Assembly (NCBI GenBank): GCA_022113835.1
Contig: JAILWY010000009.1
Coordinates: forward strand, 4,067,501 to 4,131,500
DNA length: 64,000 nt
Reading direction: 5' to 3'
DNA from: Atopsyche davidsoni
Taxonomy: Eukaryota; Arthropoda; Insecta; Trichoptera; Hydrobiosidae
Shown piece by piece: positions 1-13,187 of this stretch. The notes under the pieces are model-generated. The model was given only the letters and a program-made list of their open reading frames with translations. It ran no database searches and had not been told where the DNA came from. Positions within the stretch are counted from its first letter, which is position 1; every line of letters begins with the position of its first letter. Made by a program: the position numbers and the translations under genes.

Positions 1-2181
1 CAATAAGCAACTAATCTGCAATTAGCCAAAGTGACCCTTTATTTTGGGTGTTTTTTTGTGGCTAAGCCTTAATAGAAGGGGTAACAGCGAGTTAATTGTA
101 AAAAACGAATATCTAAATCAGGGAATTTTAATCAAGAATAAATTGACTAACCATTACGCCAATATGATAAACAGTAACATTGAATTGAAATATTGTAAAA
201 AATGAATTAAATTAAAAAAGAATTTTTTTTACGTAGTAACGAGTATAATTAATTAATGACAAGATTCTAAATATTCGATTTTAATCGAAATCATTAAAAA
301 TTCTTTTGTTGATAATGTAGGCATCTTAAAGCAACTAATTAAATAATAAACTCAAAGCGTTAATCATTTTATTACAAACTAAACAAAAATAAAAAAAACA
401 GATATTATGTCAGCATTATAATTGATCAAATAAATAATCTGAAATTAACACATTTTTTTTTCATTAGATATTAAAACTATGACAACATACCACTTAAAAT
501 TTTATTAATTATATGGTAATAATATATTTCATAGTATGTATAAATCAGTCAAGCATTTACTCGTAAATGCATGGCATTTTTGAGCCCATAACATAAATCT
601 ATAAAACTAAAAGCTTTTTTAAAATGAAGCCATCAAATTATAAGTAATAAAATTAAACTAAATAATTTATACGGCACTTCAACAAAAAAACTCGCAAAAT
701 TATTGCAAATACAAGGAGAAAATCGCGGGGGAAAAAATCGTAAATAAATTAATTTTATTTATTTTATATATTGTTGGGTTTGGTTAAATTTAAAAATAAA
801 TCAAATTGATCGTTATTCTTTAAAATTAAAAAAAAGTACTTTTGACACAATATTATTACAAATAAATACAATATTACAAATAAATAATTATAAAAGTATT
901 TATTAAAAAGTTCCATGCTTTTAGCATTGCAAATAGTAAATAGTCTGTTTACTTAGAATTGCTATGTATAACTGAATTTACAAAATCTATGTCAAGCTTC
1001 AAAGGTCTCAACTACCAGACCAACAAGCCAATTAATTGCATACCTAAGAATTTTTTCAGTAATTGAAAAATCTAATAAAATTGATGTATGTTATAAAAGT
1101 ATTCGTTAAATTGAGGTGGGTATATTCTTTCGAGTAAGTAACCCAAAACCATTCACATTAAAGCATTTTAATTACTACTGGCTGGTTTATGACGAACATT
1201 AATTGATCCACCGAATCGTCGCACCTGGGGCTCCCGCAGACTTATCTGGGACCCACGATCACGAACCGCATTGTAATAAGCCAGTGACGTGGCTCGTGCA
1301 TATACTCTGAAGGCTTATTTAAAAAATTGCATGAAATATTGATAACACCATGACCGATGTGCAATATCAGAATGGAAAATAAATATTTCCATTTTTATTT
1401 ATCTGCGCATATAAAATATATTCTTTTCCTACATAATATTATTATAAAGATCCACATCTCACATTTTCAAATATAAATATGTATTTAAATTAAATTGCCC
1501 CCTGTATAGTATTTTCAGGTAAATTTAAAATTATTTCAGCAAGCGAAGGTACATAAAAAAGAATCTTCTAAAAATAGCAACAAACCTAAATAATGCATAA
1601 AAAGAGATACGTAGCTAGTAATAAGTTTGCTTGTGGGTTACGGCACGCATTGTACTAAACTGCACACTACGCCACTGCAGAGCACATGCCTAGTTAGGGC
1701 ACTCGTATATAATAACCGGTGCACTCCAACGCCGAATCGAAATATTTCGAATCGATTAGAAAGTTAAGGAGCACTATAAATGTTCCGATAATTGCCCGGA
1801 CTAAAGTGGCTTGCCTCGAGTGATCTAACTCTCTTAACTGAAAGTTTACGCATAATCCTAGAAAACTACTAAATGACAACGTAACAATAATTTACAACTG
1901 ACTTAGTATGGAGTTATTTTTGTATGAAGTAAATTACTTTTTTTATGGGGCATTCTAAACCTTCCTCTACAGGTGCCTTTAAACGACTGCCAATAAAACG
2001 ACAAAGTATTTATAGCGTGCAGCTCTTTCGTCTTACTATTACACGACATTTATCGACTTATCATCTTCTGAGATTCTGAAGAAGTCTTTTTATAGGAAAA
2101 GTAAAAATGTTTGTAATCTCCTAGCTATTAGGGTATGTGAAGTATTACAAATTAAACTAAGAAATATGTGGTTGTTCTTAC
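1..2181. other. grh intron downstream of the first coding exon (partial)
   Basis: This is AT-rich non-coding DNA that starts at the donor after position 2182 (minus strand) and runs off the left edge of the window. There is no convincing exon. A more GC-balanced patch at about 1201-1310 contains a CACCTG E-box and a GATA-type TTATCT motif, and could be a small regulatory element. An AACCGGTG half-consensus Grainyhead site lies near 1716. Otherwise nothing is recognised. Confidence 0.7.
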
Positions 2182-2738
2182 CTTTGTATTCCGATGACTT
2201 GTCCCATGTCGTCCATCCCCATGTGGTCAGCCAGCACGAGCACGGTGGGTCCGGGCTGGCCGCCGTGCTGCACGACGACGGACACGTCCAGGGGCGAGCC
2301 CAGTCCGCCGGCGTGCCCGCTGATCATCTCCACGCGCTTCTGGTCCGGGGTGGTGGTGTATATCACTGTCTGCTTGCCATCCTCGTAAATCAAATCGATG
2401 GGAGTCTTCTCGTCGATGGACCCCATGTCCTGGTCGTACATGTCTCCGGGAAGGCCGCCTGACTTCTCGCCATCGTACGCGAGCATGTCTCCCGGAGAGT
2501 GCTGGTACATGATGGTGCCCTTGTCGCTGGAGTACATCTCAGCCGGGATGTTTTTGTCAGCGTAGATGACTTCCTGAGGGTATCCATCGTTGGAGTCCAT
2601 CTCCACTTTATGGCAGTAGGAGAAGTCGTGCACGGGCACCGGCGTCATCGTGGCCAGCACCGGGCGGGGACTCGGGGGGGAGTCCGGAGACCGGTCCTCC
2701 GTCTCGTCTCTGTCTGACCCGCTCACGAGCGAAGCCAT
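2182..2738 (-). CDS. grh: Grainyhead transcription factor, first coding exon (N-terminal 185 codons + 2 nt)
   Basis: Grainyhead is a nuclear CP2-family transcription factor that controls epidermal barrier, cuticle repair and neuroblast genes. This exon encodes only the N-terminal activation region. Residues 16-32 (RSPDSP...VLATMT) match the Drosophila RSPDSP..ELATMT stretch. Residues 112-130 (TPIDLIYEDGKQTVIYTTT) match its IDLIYNDGSKTVIYSTT motif. Residues 154-171 (VVVQHGGQPG..VLVLAD) correspond to VVVQAGLP...VYIVAD. These matches are from memory of the family, not from an alignment run. The ATG at 2738 has a good context (AAAAAAATGG) and an in-frame TAG at 2828-2826 with no ATG between, which fixes the start. 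The exon ends in phase 2 with the donor AAAG|GTAAGA (GT at 2181-2180). The region is acidic, Ser/Pro-rich at its start and Gly/Asp/Met-rich later. The CP2 DNA-binding and dimerisation domains must lie beyond position 1. Confidence 0.93.
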
Positions 2739-2919
2739 TTTTTTCTTGAAGCGAATAATTTTCAGGGTTTCCTTGAGCTCCCTTGTGTCACAGGTCCCGC
2801 GTCCTCTATGGCTGGTAGGCTGTGGCTACCGCGTATTATGGCACTTCGTTGCAGTCTGGGTAACCACTAACTGATTGACATCATCTGGTGTCGCACTCTA
2901 TTGCCGCATGGCTTAGAAC
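2739..2919 (-). other. grh: grh 5' UTR part of the first coding exon, with 3' splice acceptor
   Basis: On the minus strand a run of T's ending in AG (TTTTTTTAG|GTTC, AG at 2921-2920) gives a strong acceptor, so the exon starts at 2919. The 181 nt before the ATG contain an in-frame TAG at 2828-2826 and short upstream ATGs in other frames. The exon is therefore not first in the transcript. At least one 5' UTR exon lies further right, and the best candidate ends at 14800. Confidence 0.75.
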
Positions 2920-5160
2920 CTAAAAAAAAAATACATTTTGAATCTTTGATACTAAAACACATATTGTCTACAGCTAAGCAATAATAAAAACTGCGTTTTC
3001 CATAATAAGAATAATATAATGCAAAGTTATTTTTTAAATTTTTACTTCGAATATACCAGATTTTAGTCATAGTATATTCTATATTATTATTCTTAGGCCG
3101 TTAGATTTATCTTTACTCACATCCTTGTCTGTCTAGCATAAATTTTCTAAAATAGCAAAGTTTTTGTTCATTTTCAACAGACGTGTGTTATTTACAACGA
3201 ATTGATGGTGTTAAATTTTACGACACTGTGCGAGCTGAGTGGTCATCGTATAAAAAAGCATTATGATCGAGGTAAGATAATACAAAACGTAATGTTGTTT
3301 CTTCAAATTCTTAAAATAATAAAAATAAATACGTTAAAAAATATATAATTACAATCTTTCAATATATTTTAAATGTTTTTTTTATGTCCTGTTTCTACAA
3401 TATAATTCATGATTGGTTAAACCAAAATAAATATCAGTAAGCAGAGTGCGGCAACAATAACTTTTAATCTTTACCGTATTGTTGAGTAGAAAAAAAATGT
3501 TTAATTTATTTGTAAAATGCAATTTGTAGATATAACAGCTAATTATTTTTAAAAAATGCAAAGTAATTAGGCAAGTTTTCGCTATCAGATATAAAGGCAT
3601 AATTTTCTAGATGCAACGGTTGATACCGCTCGGGTAGTATGAAATCAAAATGGATTCCTGTAACTTTCCATTAATAAGCATGCGTCGAGGCAGTACCTCT
3701 GTAAGTGTAGTGAGCACACTGATAATGCAGAACAAGTCTTCAACTCTCCTATGAAAGGCGAACAGAATTGCCACTTAGCAAGGGTTACCGTATATCAGAG
3801 CTTGTAGTCTGTATAAATCAACATTGCTTATAAATAATACAGCAATAAAATTAGCAAAACATCTTGAAACGATTATTTGAAGATGAGTAACGATGACACT
3901 TTACGTATATTACCCTAACAAATTTATCATAGTATTTTTTCAATGCGCTAAAAATTATAAAATACAAAGTATATTTAATTTCGTATATCTATATTTGTAT
4001 ACATGTATATATATATATAAACCATAAACTTGAAAGTATTCATAGAAAACTAATAATTTCAAATAAAAATCAAAAGTTAACTAACACTTACTGCCGTTGT
4101 CTAGGTATTAAATCTGACGCCATTTAAACAGAAAAAATAGTTTTATTTTAATTCTATATAATTATTAAGTTCTTTTACGGAGGATTAATTTGAGCTTGCC
4201 ATTGTGAGGGTATAAATTCAAACAACGTCTCTCAGCCCAATCGGTGATTTAGGTCTAAAACAATAATTTGATTTTAAAAAAATGTTTGATTCTACCTGTA
4301 TTTTATTTTATACTTATTTTTCAGCTATTTTACTGAGGATTTATTTTGATTTGGAGGCTGTATACGACAGCCCTGCTCCGATACCCCTGACAGTAAACGC
4401 GGCCGACAGCGCGGCGCTAATCTATCGATTTTCTCGCGTTTATTTATTTGGCGTATGCAATGACTGGTGACTTGGGAATTTCAACCGACAAATCCATTAG
4501 ACACGCGCTGAGTATACTCGGTTTTTTGCAAAAATAAAGTCATGATTTAGGGCTGCGAGACATGCGTTGGTGCAGGTCAAAAATCAGAATAAAACAGAAC
4601 CGAAAAGAACACCAATGCCTTTATAAAAAAACTAAAGTAAACTAATAAATTTTTATATAATAAAAAAACGTTAGAAAAGATTAATAATATATATGCTTTT
4701 TAAGTGACTTGTTTTTTACGCACAAAATGTTGTATTTCACGTTGTTATGACGTAACAACACTATTTATATTGATTAATTTCTCATTCAACATTCGGCAAT
4801 ATATTTTCAAGTTCAGTGTCAAGGCAAAGCCATAGTAAGTTGTGTTTATGAAAAAAATGTTACCGGTTCTTCTTTTTAAATATTAATTAATATCTTCCAG
4901 TTTTTTTGGAATTATAAAAACGATTTGGAAAGGATAGTTTGGGAAATTAGATCTATGGCGTTTAACAATATTTACATATATATATATGGTGTAAAACAAT
5001 CGTTGTGCTTTAAAGAAAATTTAAAAAAAATGTTTTTTTGAGCACACGAGACATGTAACAATTTAAGCTGGCTACACACGTAGCAGCACAACTTACAACC
5101 AACCGGTAATTAGTCGATAACTTCCTGTTTCGCGTTGCTTACTTAGGCAAAACGACAGTA
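2920..5160. other. Intronic AT-rich DNA
   Basis: This is a non-coding part of the 5' grh intron. An (AT) run sits near 4003-4020. A TACCGGTTCT Grainyhead-like site is at 4861-4870. Around 5070-5110 the text GCTGGCTACACACGTAGC opens what looks like the edge of the following repeat array. No exon or RNA gene is seen. Confidence 0.6.
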
Positions 5161-6270
5161 ATTACAATTGAAAGTCAATTGTCGCAGAGCTACAGACAGC
5201 GGTCATGACACAATGGACAACAAAGTAGTGACTAGTCTTAGGCAAACCATACAAAACACCAAAAATGAGATATTGGTTAATGACAAATCGGTCTTCAGCT
5301 ATGTCGCAGAGCTGCTTATAAACGTTGCAACAGCCGATTTGCAACTAGCCAATAGCGTCCCTATATGTTGAATGTTTTTGCCTAAGTAAATGACGTTATT
5401 GGCTGACTGCAAATCGTTTGCTCGATTTGTTGCGAAGTGTGTCGAGTAGGCTTTTAAGCAAAACCACACGAAACCCCCAAAATAAGACCGCTTTTGCGCT
5501 AATTACAAATCGTTTGTGAGTTGTATCGCAGCGCGTATAGGCACACTAAGTGCATGCATCTCCGACAGCGGTCATGATACAACAGACAACAAAGTAGTGA
5601 CAAATCTTAGGCAAACCATACAAAACACCAAAAATGAGATATTGGTTAATGACAAATCGGTCTTCAGCTATGTCGCAGAGCTGCGTATAAACGTTGCGAC
5701 AACCGATTTGCAACTAGCCAATAGCGTCCCTATAAGTAAATGACGTTATTGGCTGACTGCAAGTCGTTTGCTCGATTTGTTGCGAAGTGTGTCGAGGAGG
5801 CTTTTAACCAAAAACACGCGAAACCCTCAAAATAAGACCGCTTTTGCACTAATTACAAATCGTTTGTAAGTTGTGTCGCAGCGCGTGTAAGCACACTAAG
5901 TGCGTGCGTCTCCGACAGCGGTCATGACACAACGGACAACAAAGTAATAACTAGTCTTAGGCAAACCATACAAAACCCAAAAATGAGATATTAGTTAATG
6001 ACAAATCGGTCTTCAATTGTATCGCAGAGCTGCGTATAAACGTTGCGACAACCGATTTGCAACTAGCTTATATCTTGAATGTTTTTGCCTAAGTAAATGA
6101 TGTTATTGGTTGACTGCAAATCGGTTGCAAGATTTGCTGCAACGTGTGTAGAGAAGGCTTTTAAGCAAAAACACACGAAACCCCCAAAATAAGACCGCTT
6201 TCGCGCTAATTACAAATCGTTTGTGAGTTGTGTCGCAGCGCGTGTAGGCACACTAAGTGCGTGCGTCTCC
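5161..6270. repeat. Tandem array, three units of about 350-370 bp
   Basis: The anchor GACAGCGGTCATGA occurs at 5195, 5564 and 5914, giving unit lengths of 369 and 350 bp; a last partial unit ends near 6270. The second unit lacks a 19-bp TATGTTGAATGTTTTTGCC segment present in the first. Each unit carries imperfect inverted motifs (for example GCAACTAGCCAATAGCGTC against GACGTTATTGGCTGACTGC), so the unit itself may be a palindromic element that was amplified. A roughly 56-codon frame stays open in two units but breaks in the third, so I do not call it a gene. Confidence 0.85.
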
Positions 6271-7180
6271 GTACGCGCTTAATGCCAATGCCGCGAGCAA
6301 TCTCGGCCATCTGGCTGCCTAACCCGCGAGAGCCAAGGTCACGGCGCGGGGAGGCCGCCCGGGCACGCGCCGCGAAAGCGTCATCCTCCGCAACAAAAGA
6401 AACGAGTTCAGAGATCCCAAACGGGAATATCAAAACTGGTGTTATTTCATAGGCCAGCCGGCCGCGCGGAAGGCAAACGTGATTTACTTGTTTTTGTCTG
6501 CAGTCATGCTCCAGCGGCCTGGCGCCACGGCGTCTCCGCGGCCCCGGTTCCCAGGATTGTGATGGAGACGGCCGCTTCCGGCACTCTTATGAATATACTC
6601 CATTGTTGTTTTTTTTGTTTTTTATTACTTAACACGCTTTACCTTGCTTTTTTGTTGTTATTTTTATTGAATCACGCTAAGAATTGTACACACTGTCTTG
6701 ACTACTTATTTGTAATTGGTCACATCAGTGTTACGACTCAGCGTACAACGCATTAAACCAATTGATGATGCTCGAAATGTTAAAGAAAATATCTCAGTAT
6801 TTTTATAATATAAATAATACGTTTTATAAAATTTCAGCGAAGTTTCAGTGAGTATTGAAATCGGAGCAGATGCAAGCTCTTAGTAGGCTAACGCGGGCGA
6901 GGCCCCATTGAGAGAGATTCGGCGGAGCCGGGCTGCATCCGAGTCGACAGGTTCAGAAGAAAACAGGTTGGCAACCGTGCGTGCTTGTGAATGAATCAAA
7001 TCAAACGTAAATAACCTGCTTTTGTTTGTAGTCGAGCACATTTGCCTAAGGCGAGCTAGCGTCTCGCTTGACAAGGGTTTCCCGGGACCGCGGTCAATAT
7101 TCAGGTTTCTCGTGATTCATGGAAAAAACAGCTATCCGCACCGGTTGGGCCAGCCGAGCCCCGGGAACGAAACGGAGTGG
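6271..7180. promoter_or_regulatory. Two GC-rich intronic islands (about 6271-6590 and 6860-7180)
   Basis: These CpG-containing blocks stand out from AT-rich surroundings. The first directly abuts the tandem array. The second contains a CACCGGTTG Grainyhead-like motif at about 7138-7146. Open frames here overlap in several frames, as expected of GC-rich DNA, and show no recognisable protein. The blocks could be enhancers, alternative untranslated exons or decayed insertions; the sequence does not decide. Confidence 0.35.
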
Positions 7181-8799
7181 GCTGTATACCAACAATAGAT
7201 TTTATATAAAAATTATCTCAATACATATTATAAGTGTGCAATAAATATTATATACGTACTAAAATAATCATACCCCAGACTGACAAAGCTGTTACTTAAA
7301 TAAAAACATACGTAGCAATTTATTTATAAATATATCTTTGCCCTCAAACTTCACACTTCATATTTTAAAAAGCATCACAGAGCTTAAAAGCAAAGGTGTA
7401 ATTTAACTACTGACTAGACTGATTACTTATTTCACCTGTAAATCACACCTGCTTCGCTTTGATCGAAAATTATAATTCTTATTAGTAAGAATACTAAGAG
7501 GACGTATGCAACGAAGATGTTTTCATGCAAAAGCTCCAAATTACTAAAAAAAAAAAAAAAAGCAATGCTATACGTGTTAATAGATTCATTATGTATGCGA
7601 TATAAAGTAGGTATACAATATTAGCACAAAAAATATACATCAGAACATTGCATGGTTACGACGTTGAATTTGCTTTCAATTGTTAAATAGTATCATTGAT
7701 ACAAGTAGTAGAAACAATCACATACAATTACTTTAATATAAGTTGGTACACTAATAATATTATTGTAGCGCACAGGTGTTTAATCACGTGAAGCACCTTT
7801 GAAAAGCCCTAACGGTAAGTTGAGTTTTACTAACGTTTTTTTCATGAATTGTAGCAAGAAAGGCCGCAGCCGTAGTACTCGGCCCGTCTCTTCATGGATT
7901 CGTCGCGCTTCTTCAACCGGTTACGGAGCACACGCCCGGGAGACGAGACATGCCGGACCACAAAGATACCAACAAACACGAAAATCTGATTGACTAGGAG
8001 ATTACGAACATTTTTTGAGAGTACTTTCGCCTTTCGAGAGCTTTTATACACTTTCTGATAGTCCAAAAGAGCTCTCAAAAGCAAAATTACTCACATATAA
8101 AAATCAGGCTGTCATGGATGAAATTAATTTTGTATCTCCATGCTTTAGGATATATTTTGAAGCACATATAATACAGTGTTGATATCTATAGTTAGTGCTT
8201 TTTTATACATATAAATTTATAATAATATGAATTCGTGCACCGCAAGTGCCCTGTATGCCTGGTTTTCTATTTCTATTCAGCTACTTAAAATATTTACAAG
8301 TGACAATGGAATCTCATTTTCACATCCAAATGCAAAAGTTTGAAACGCTTCATATCCTATAAATGAAGTGTAAAATTACAAGTGTATCTGCCGGGTCCAG
8401 GTTTGTGATAATTCTACTTGAATATTGCCGTTTAAAAGTATTTATTGTAAAGAATAAAATTATTTAAATTTGAGTCGATTACTTAAGAATATGTAAGAAA
8501 AACAGTGGATGATACAATTTTGAAGTATTTTTAATAATTTTTTACTTATATTTTATTAGAAATAAAATAAAGTTAGAAAATATTATAAGGTTATAAGTCA
8601 ATTGTATGTGATAAATAATATGACAAATCTAAACATCACTTTTAAAATAATAGACAGTTACAGCAGTGCGTATAATTTAAAATAAAGTGGATAGATTTAA
8701 ATCCTTTTAATGCTTTATAATTTACACAAATTATAGTGTTAAAATATTCGCTTTGCGCTTGGCATATAGTTTTGCATGAAAAATTGGTTGATTAGTTAG
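7181..8799. other. Intronic DNA with a consensus Grainyhead site
   Basis: This is mostly AT-rich. A GC-richer patch at 7850-7980 contains the AACCGGTT palindrome at 7915-7922. A GTAAGTT donor-like string at 7812 and a TTTTTTTCATGAATTGTAG acceptor-like string ending at 7856 face each other on the plus strand, but are only about 45 bp apart. I do not call an intron from them. Confidence 0.5.
7915..7922. promoter_or_regulatory. Consensus Grainyhead binding site AACCGGTT
   Basis: This is a perfect copy of the palindromic CP2/Grainyhead consensus, inside the 5' intron of grh itself and within a locally GC-rich patch. Its function is inferred. Confidence 0.45.
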
Positions 8800-8819
8800 G
8801 CGCCGGCGCCTCTCGGTCT

Positions 8820-9008
8820 TCAGGGGGTTCCCCGAGAATCCAATAACTCGAGCTCTTCCGGTAGTTGGTCTGAGGAATTACACGCCTCTTTCAACTTCGT
8901 TCCGCTCCAGTAATGCTGCATAAAGCAGTCCAAAAAGAACCTCTTAAGATTGGCGGGGCGAAAAACCTGTTCTGAAATAAATTCTTTCCGTGGAATTTTT
9001 TTTTTCAA
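8820..9008 (-). other. Unrecognised 62-codon open frame, possibly a decayed coding fragment
   Basis: The minus-strand frame reads as a plausible mixed protein (it includes VFRPANLKRFF and QLPEELELLD) and is GC-richer than its surroundings. An acceptor-like TTTATTTCAG precedes AACAGG inside it, near 8973. I recognise no family. It may be a relic of a transposable element or chance. Confidence 0.2.
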
Positions 9009-11590
9009 ATAATCAAATCTATGAAAAAATTAAATGATCAATAAAATAACATACAGCAGCTGATCGTCTAAGAAAAAAATCCAAGGAAAAGGAGAATATT
9101 AAAGTGGTTGCGGAATATGCGCCAGTGGCTGGAAGTCGGGAGTACAGTCAAATCAGTAAAACTGGTTTATATAAAAACGAAATATAAATATATCCTTTTT
9201 TCCCCCTGAATAGAAGTGTATTTATTTACATCCACTTAAAAATCATTTGTCGTAATGGTGATATAAGACACATATCTCCAAGTTAGGAATCGATTGTGTT
9301 AGCCGCAGAGCCAAGCCAATGGACTCACCTCGAGTAATCGATTAGTTTTAATACCCAAAAAAATATTAAGACGCGATATATTTTACATTAGCGTACTAAT
9401 AATATTATGAGTGATCAATTTTGGTGAGTTTCCATAAAAAAAGTTAAAACTTTACTGAACATTTCATGTGTGATATATTCAGAGTCTATATTCGGCGACA
9501 AAACTTATTAAGTATTTCTACATCAATGATATTTTTTTGATTAATATTAGCGTCTAATTAGTTTTTTTAAATAATATAATTTTTTTTTGACAGGAATATT
9601 TTTTTATAACTTTTTCAAAACCTCAAGGTACTTTTTAAGATGTATAGTTTTTATTTTTGAATATTTTGAAAACGAATCTCACATAAAGTAAATTTAAAAA
9701 TAATATAAAAATTTTCGTTTTAATTAATATAAAACGCAGCATGTATAAAATGTTTCTCTGTATAAAATTTATTAAAAAACGTACATTATGCAGTTTCAAT
9801 ACACTGATGAAACAATAACAAACAGCGGTGCACTCGGCAAGAGGAGAATTTTATAGAATACATCAGCATTAATTAGCGCCTCAATTATGGCAACATCGCC
9901 GAGAAAAAGATAAATAGTACATCACGTCAACAATGGTGATTTCAGTGTTAAATCAGTTAATACATTATAGCACCAACAAGCGGAGATCACGTGGCTGGCA
10001 ACACTTTCGATAAATATAGCAACAAAGAATCTGGAGATGGACCGTAACGACCGCGGGCAAAGGCCGCGAACGGAACGTACTCGGGCAACCGGCCTTTGTC
10101 CGTTTAATCGTATGAGCAGAACGTGAAACGGAATATTTAATTGTGAAAGAATAAGTTACGTTAAACATTGATTACTCAAAATCCTTTACAATTTAAATAG
10201 AACTTGTATTTCGCGACACAAAGCCGAACCCAAGGTCGGTATTAGTAGTAATTACTGCGATGCCACGCATGTTGATATTCACGTAATTTTTTAACTTTAA
10301 AGAATTACTGAGAAGCTAAATCAGTGCAAATTGAAACGCGTGAGTTTTTCAGTTGTTAAAATGTCGCCAGTTGTCATTTTGGCAGGCCCCATCGGATCGA
10401 TCGGCTCCCCCACTCCTTCGCGTCGGATCGCACAACGAGCCAATCACCATCCGCGAGTCGCTCAAAATCCGCGTAGTAACGAATTCGGGCGAGAACTGGC
10501 GGAAACCAAGAGGACACCTGTGAATAAACACACTCAAGTAAACACAACCAGATGCTGTTTAGATAGAACAACTGATTTACTGCCCAGTTGAGTCTTACAA
10601 TATTCACAGAATAGCATAAAGAATACTTCAAACAAAGCAATACAATAAAACGTAGAAAATTCACATAAATAATTTTACATTGATTTTGAAGCAGTAAGCG
10701 TTTATATTAAATTATTAGAAAGTAACATAAGAATGTTACACCAAACAATAACGTTTACTCGCCAATAAAAGTAATACCATATATCTCGCGTTAATTCATA
10801 CTACAATATAAAAACGACAATATGCTTATTGCATAACAATAAAATATATTGATGAATATGTTTGCCCCGGCTGCAGGAAAGACGTTAAAGCTTCGCAGTA
10901 ACCACTTTCACAATCTCTTCTCGTTGTTTTTATGGATAATTTTTATATAGACCATAAAGAAAATGCAGCTCTTTGATTTCCAACTTAATCACCGCTCGTT
11001 ATGCGTTTATTACGAATCTTTTGGAATGCCCTACGATATCCGAGCACGCAATACCGTCGGTAAATTTAATAACAAAATATATTGAACATAACCTCATTCT
11101 CTCGAAGAAAGAGATAATTAATGTTTTATAGCACAACATAACTCAGTCGGTACTTGGTAAAGTGAGAATATATTTTTTTTGATTGAGGGTTTTGGTACTG
11201 TAGCTATTTTCAATAAATGTGTATATATATATTTTTTTAATTTTTTTTAAAAGTGATTTTTTACAAGCCATCATGAAGCATTTAGTAACATACGATTTTT
11301 TTTTAGAATGCTGTGTTTAATCAAAACTCTACTTGCGTCCATAATGATTTTTTTGTTCGGCTGTATTAATATATATTCTGTTACTTTATTTTATTGTATT
11401 GTTTATTACAATTGTATATTTATATTTTAAATTATTCTAAGAGTATTATTTAATCCAAAGTAGTGAAGCATATAGCAAAAAAAAAAATGTTTCCTGCCAT
11501 TCTGTCTAGACATTCAAAGACCCCTTTCGGTCCCTTGGCAGCATGATTTTGCAACAGAGGAGTATTATTCAATCTCAGAGGTGTAACAAG
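9009..11590. other. Intronic AT-rich DNA
   Basis: No exon, RNA gene or clear repeat was recognised. Slightly GC-richer patches occur at 10020-10110 and 10380-10510. Short open frames there are not supported by splice sites or family matches. Confidence 0.55.
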
Positions 11591-11689
11591 GTTGAGGCCT
11601 AACGTTTCAATCCATTCATTCGCCAAGTGTCGGCGAGAAACGCTCTTCTACAATACAGTGGTGCAGAAACCGAGAGTGGCCGCGTGGGA

Positions 11690-11840
11690 AGGTTCCCAGG
11701 GGGCGCAGCGGAGCGGGGCGGCGGGGCGCGGGGCGGGGGGCGGGGGGAGGAGGCATGGGGTCCGGGAAGGGGGGGAGGTAAGGGGAAGGGGGGCAGGGGG
11801 TGCGGGACGAGGGGCGAGGGGCGCGGGGAGGAGCGGCCGC
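11690..11840 (+). other. Extremely G-rich tract with many G-runs (G-quadruplex potential)
   Basis: About 150 bp of the plus strand consist of runs of three to seven G's separated by short spacers (for example GGGGCGGGGGGCGGGGGG). All the G is on one strand, in the middle of an AT-rich intron. Several overlapping open frames rich in Gly, Arg or Pro are by-products of this composition. On the minus strand, the direction of grh transcription, the RNA would be C-rich. Confidence 0.8.
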
Positions 11841-12916
11841 GACTGCAGCCAAGGCCGCGAGGCGCTCCAGACGGACGCAGCAGACGGCATCACGGATTAC
11901 AGAATAGACTCGCTATTGTTCACTATCAAAGTGCTGACAGAAGACCTCCGCTGTTTCTGAAGCACAATACGTGACTTAACAATAAGACTAATTAAATTAT
12001 TTTAATTTACGTCTTGATAGGTTGATCAACTATTTTCGAAAATGCAATAAAACCAATTTACCAATAAAAGTTACTGAAAGTCCATTAATATATATAAAGC
12101 GCAATAGTTGTACTTTGATTGTAGTTATTATACAATGAATTCAAAAAAAACATTATACAAGTATTATATATAATATCTTCTCTTTTTATAATTTTCACAA
12201 AGAGCCCTTAATCGTTACAATTTGACGGAGGTACATACCGCAAGTTTTTTGTTTCAGACAATTATAAACAGCCTTAAATCACGCATCACTTGATTTACAA
12301 CGTCCAATCCGGCGCTATCAGCAAGGAATTTTTTTTATAATATGTTTCTACAAGAGTGTACGACGCATGTTAATTTAAAAAGGAATAGTATGAACTTTGC
12401 ATGCCCGTGGATAAAAGCGTGAATAGTTTATGGTGTGTCAGATATCATACGTTTTCAATACGCCAATTTATGAAAATTATGTAATATACCTTAATGACAA
12501 GACTCACGTAAGATATTGATTATTTTTAATCGACATACATCGATTAGAGATAATACAATGTAATGATTGTAATTATCTCTGTTATAGTCAGCGCATTGAA
12601 GTGTCGGCTTATGTGAGGAGTTAGTTGGAAAGGTTGGTTGTCTTTGTGCTATTCAAACGAAAGTAATTGAAAACATATTCACCATTAATGCGCGTTTTTA
12701 TGAAAGGAAGTACGCTATTGATGTTTAATTATAACGTATTGTACGTGAACCATACCGAGGATAAAAAAGTATTTTGATTTGACAAGCGCAAGGATTATGT
12801 CATACTAAAAGTAAAGATTAGCGTACACTAGATTATATATTCAATTATTTTTCAATGTTTTTTTTTCTTCTTTATTCTATTTACTGAATTTTGCAATACC
12901 AGAGGCGGGTGTTCAT
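11841..12916. other. Intronic DNA
   Basis: GC-balanced until about 11960, then AT-rich. Nothing is recognised. Confidence 0.5.
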
Positions 12917-13187
12917 TCAAAGGTTTTCTCGAAGAACCTGCGAATCGGTAGCGCTGGAGCCTCGCTGAGGACAAAGGGTCCAGTCTTCATGCGGTCCGGT
13001 GGTCCAGCGGGCCGCCCAAACCAGTCGGGGGTCGCTAACTGTAAAGGAGGAGCGGCGCGTCACCCGACCCGGCCCGGCACATGGCCGTCCGACGCGTGTC
13101 CGGCGCCAAACCGGTCCGGCAAAACGGGACGCCCGGTCATCCACCACCCCACCCGCTAAACTTTACTAATTATTGTTTACTTCTCAG

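Noticed and set aside
2166..2717. Plus-strand frames and a second minus-strand frame over the grh exon
   Set aside because: Shadows of the real grh frame.
5168..5743. Two similar open frames of 67 and 75 codons
   Set aside because: They lie in tandem units; the third unit breaks the frame and no family is recognised.
7812..7856. Plus-strand mini-intron between GTAAGTT and TTGTAG
   Set aside because: About 45 bp is too short for a normal insect intron and no frame supports it.
11592..11974. Gly/Arg-rich and Pro-rich open frames of 78-122 codons
   Set aside because: By-products of a one-strand G tract, low-complexity in every frame.
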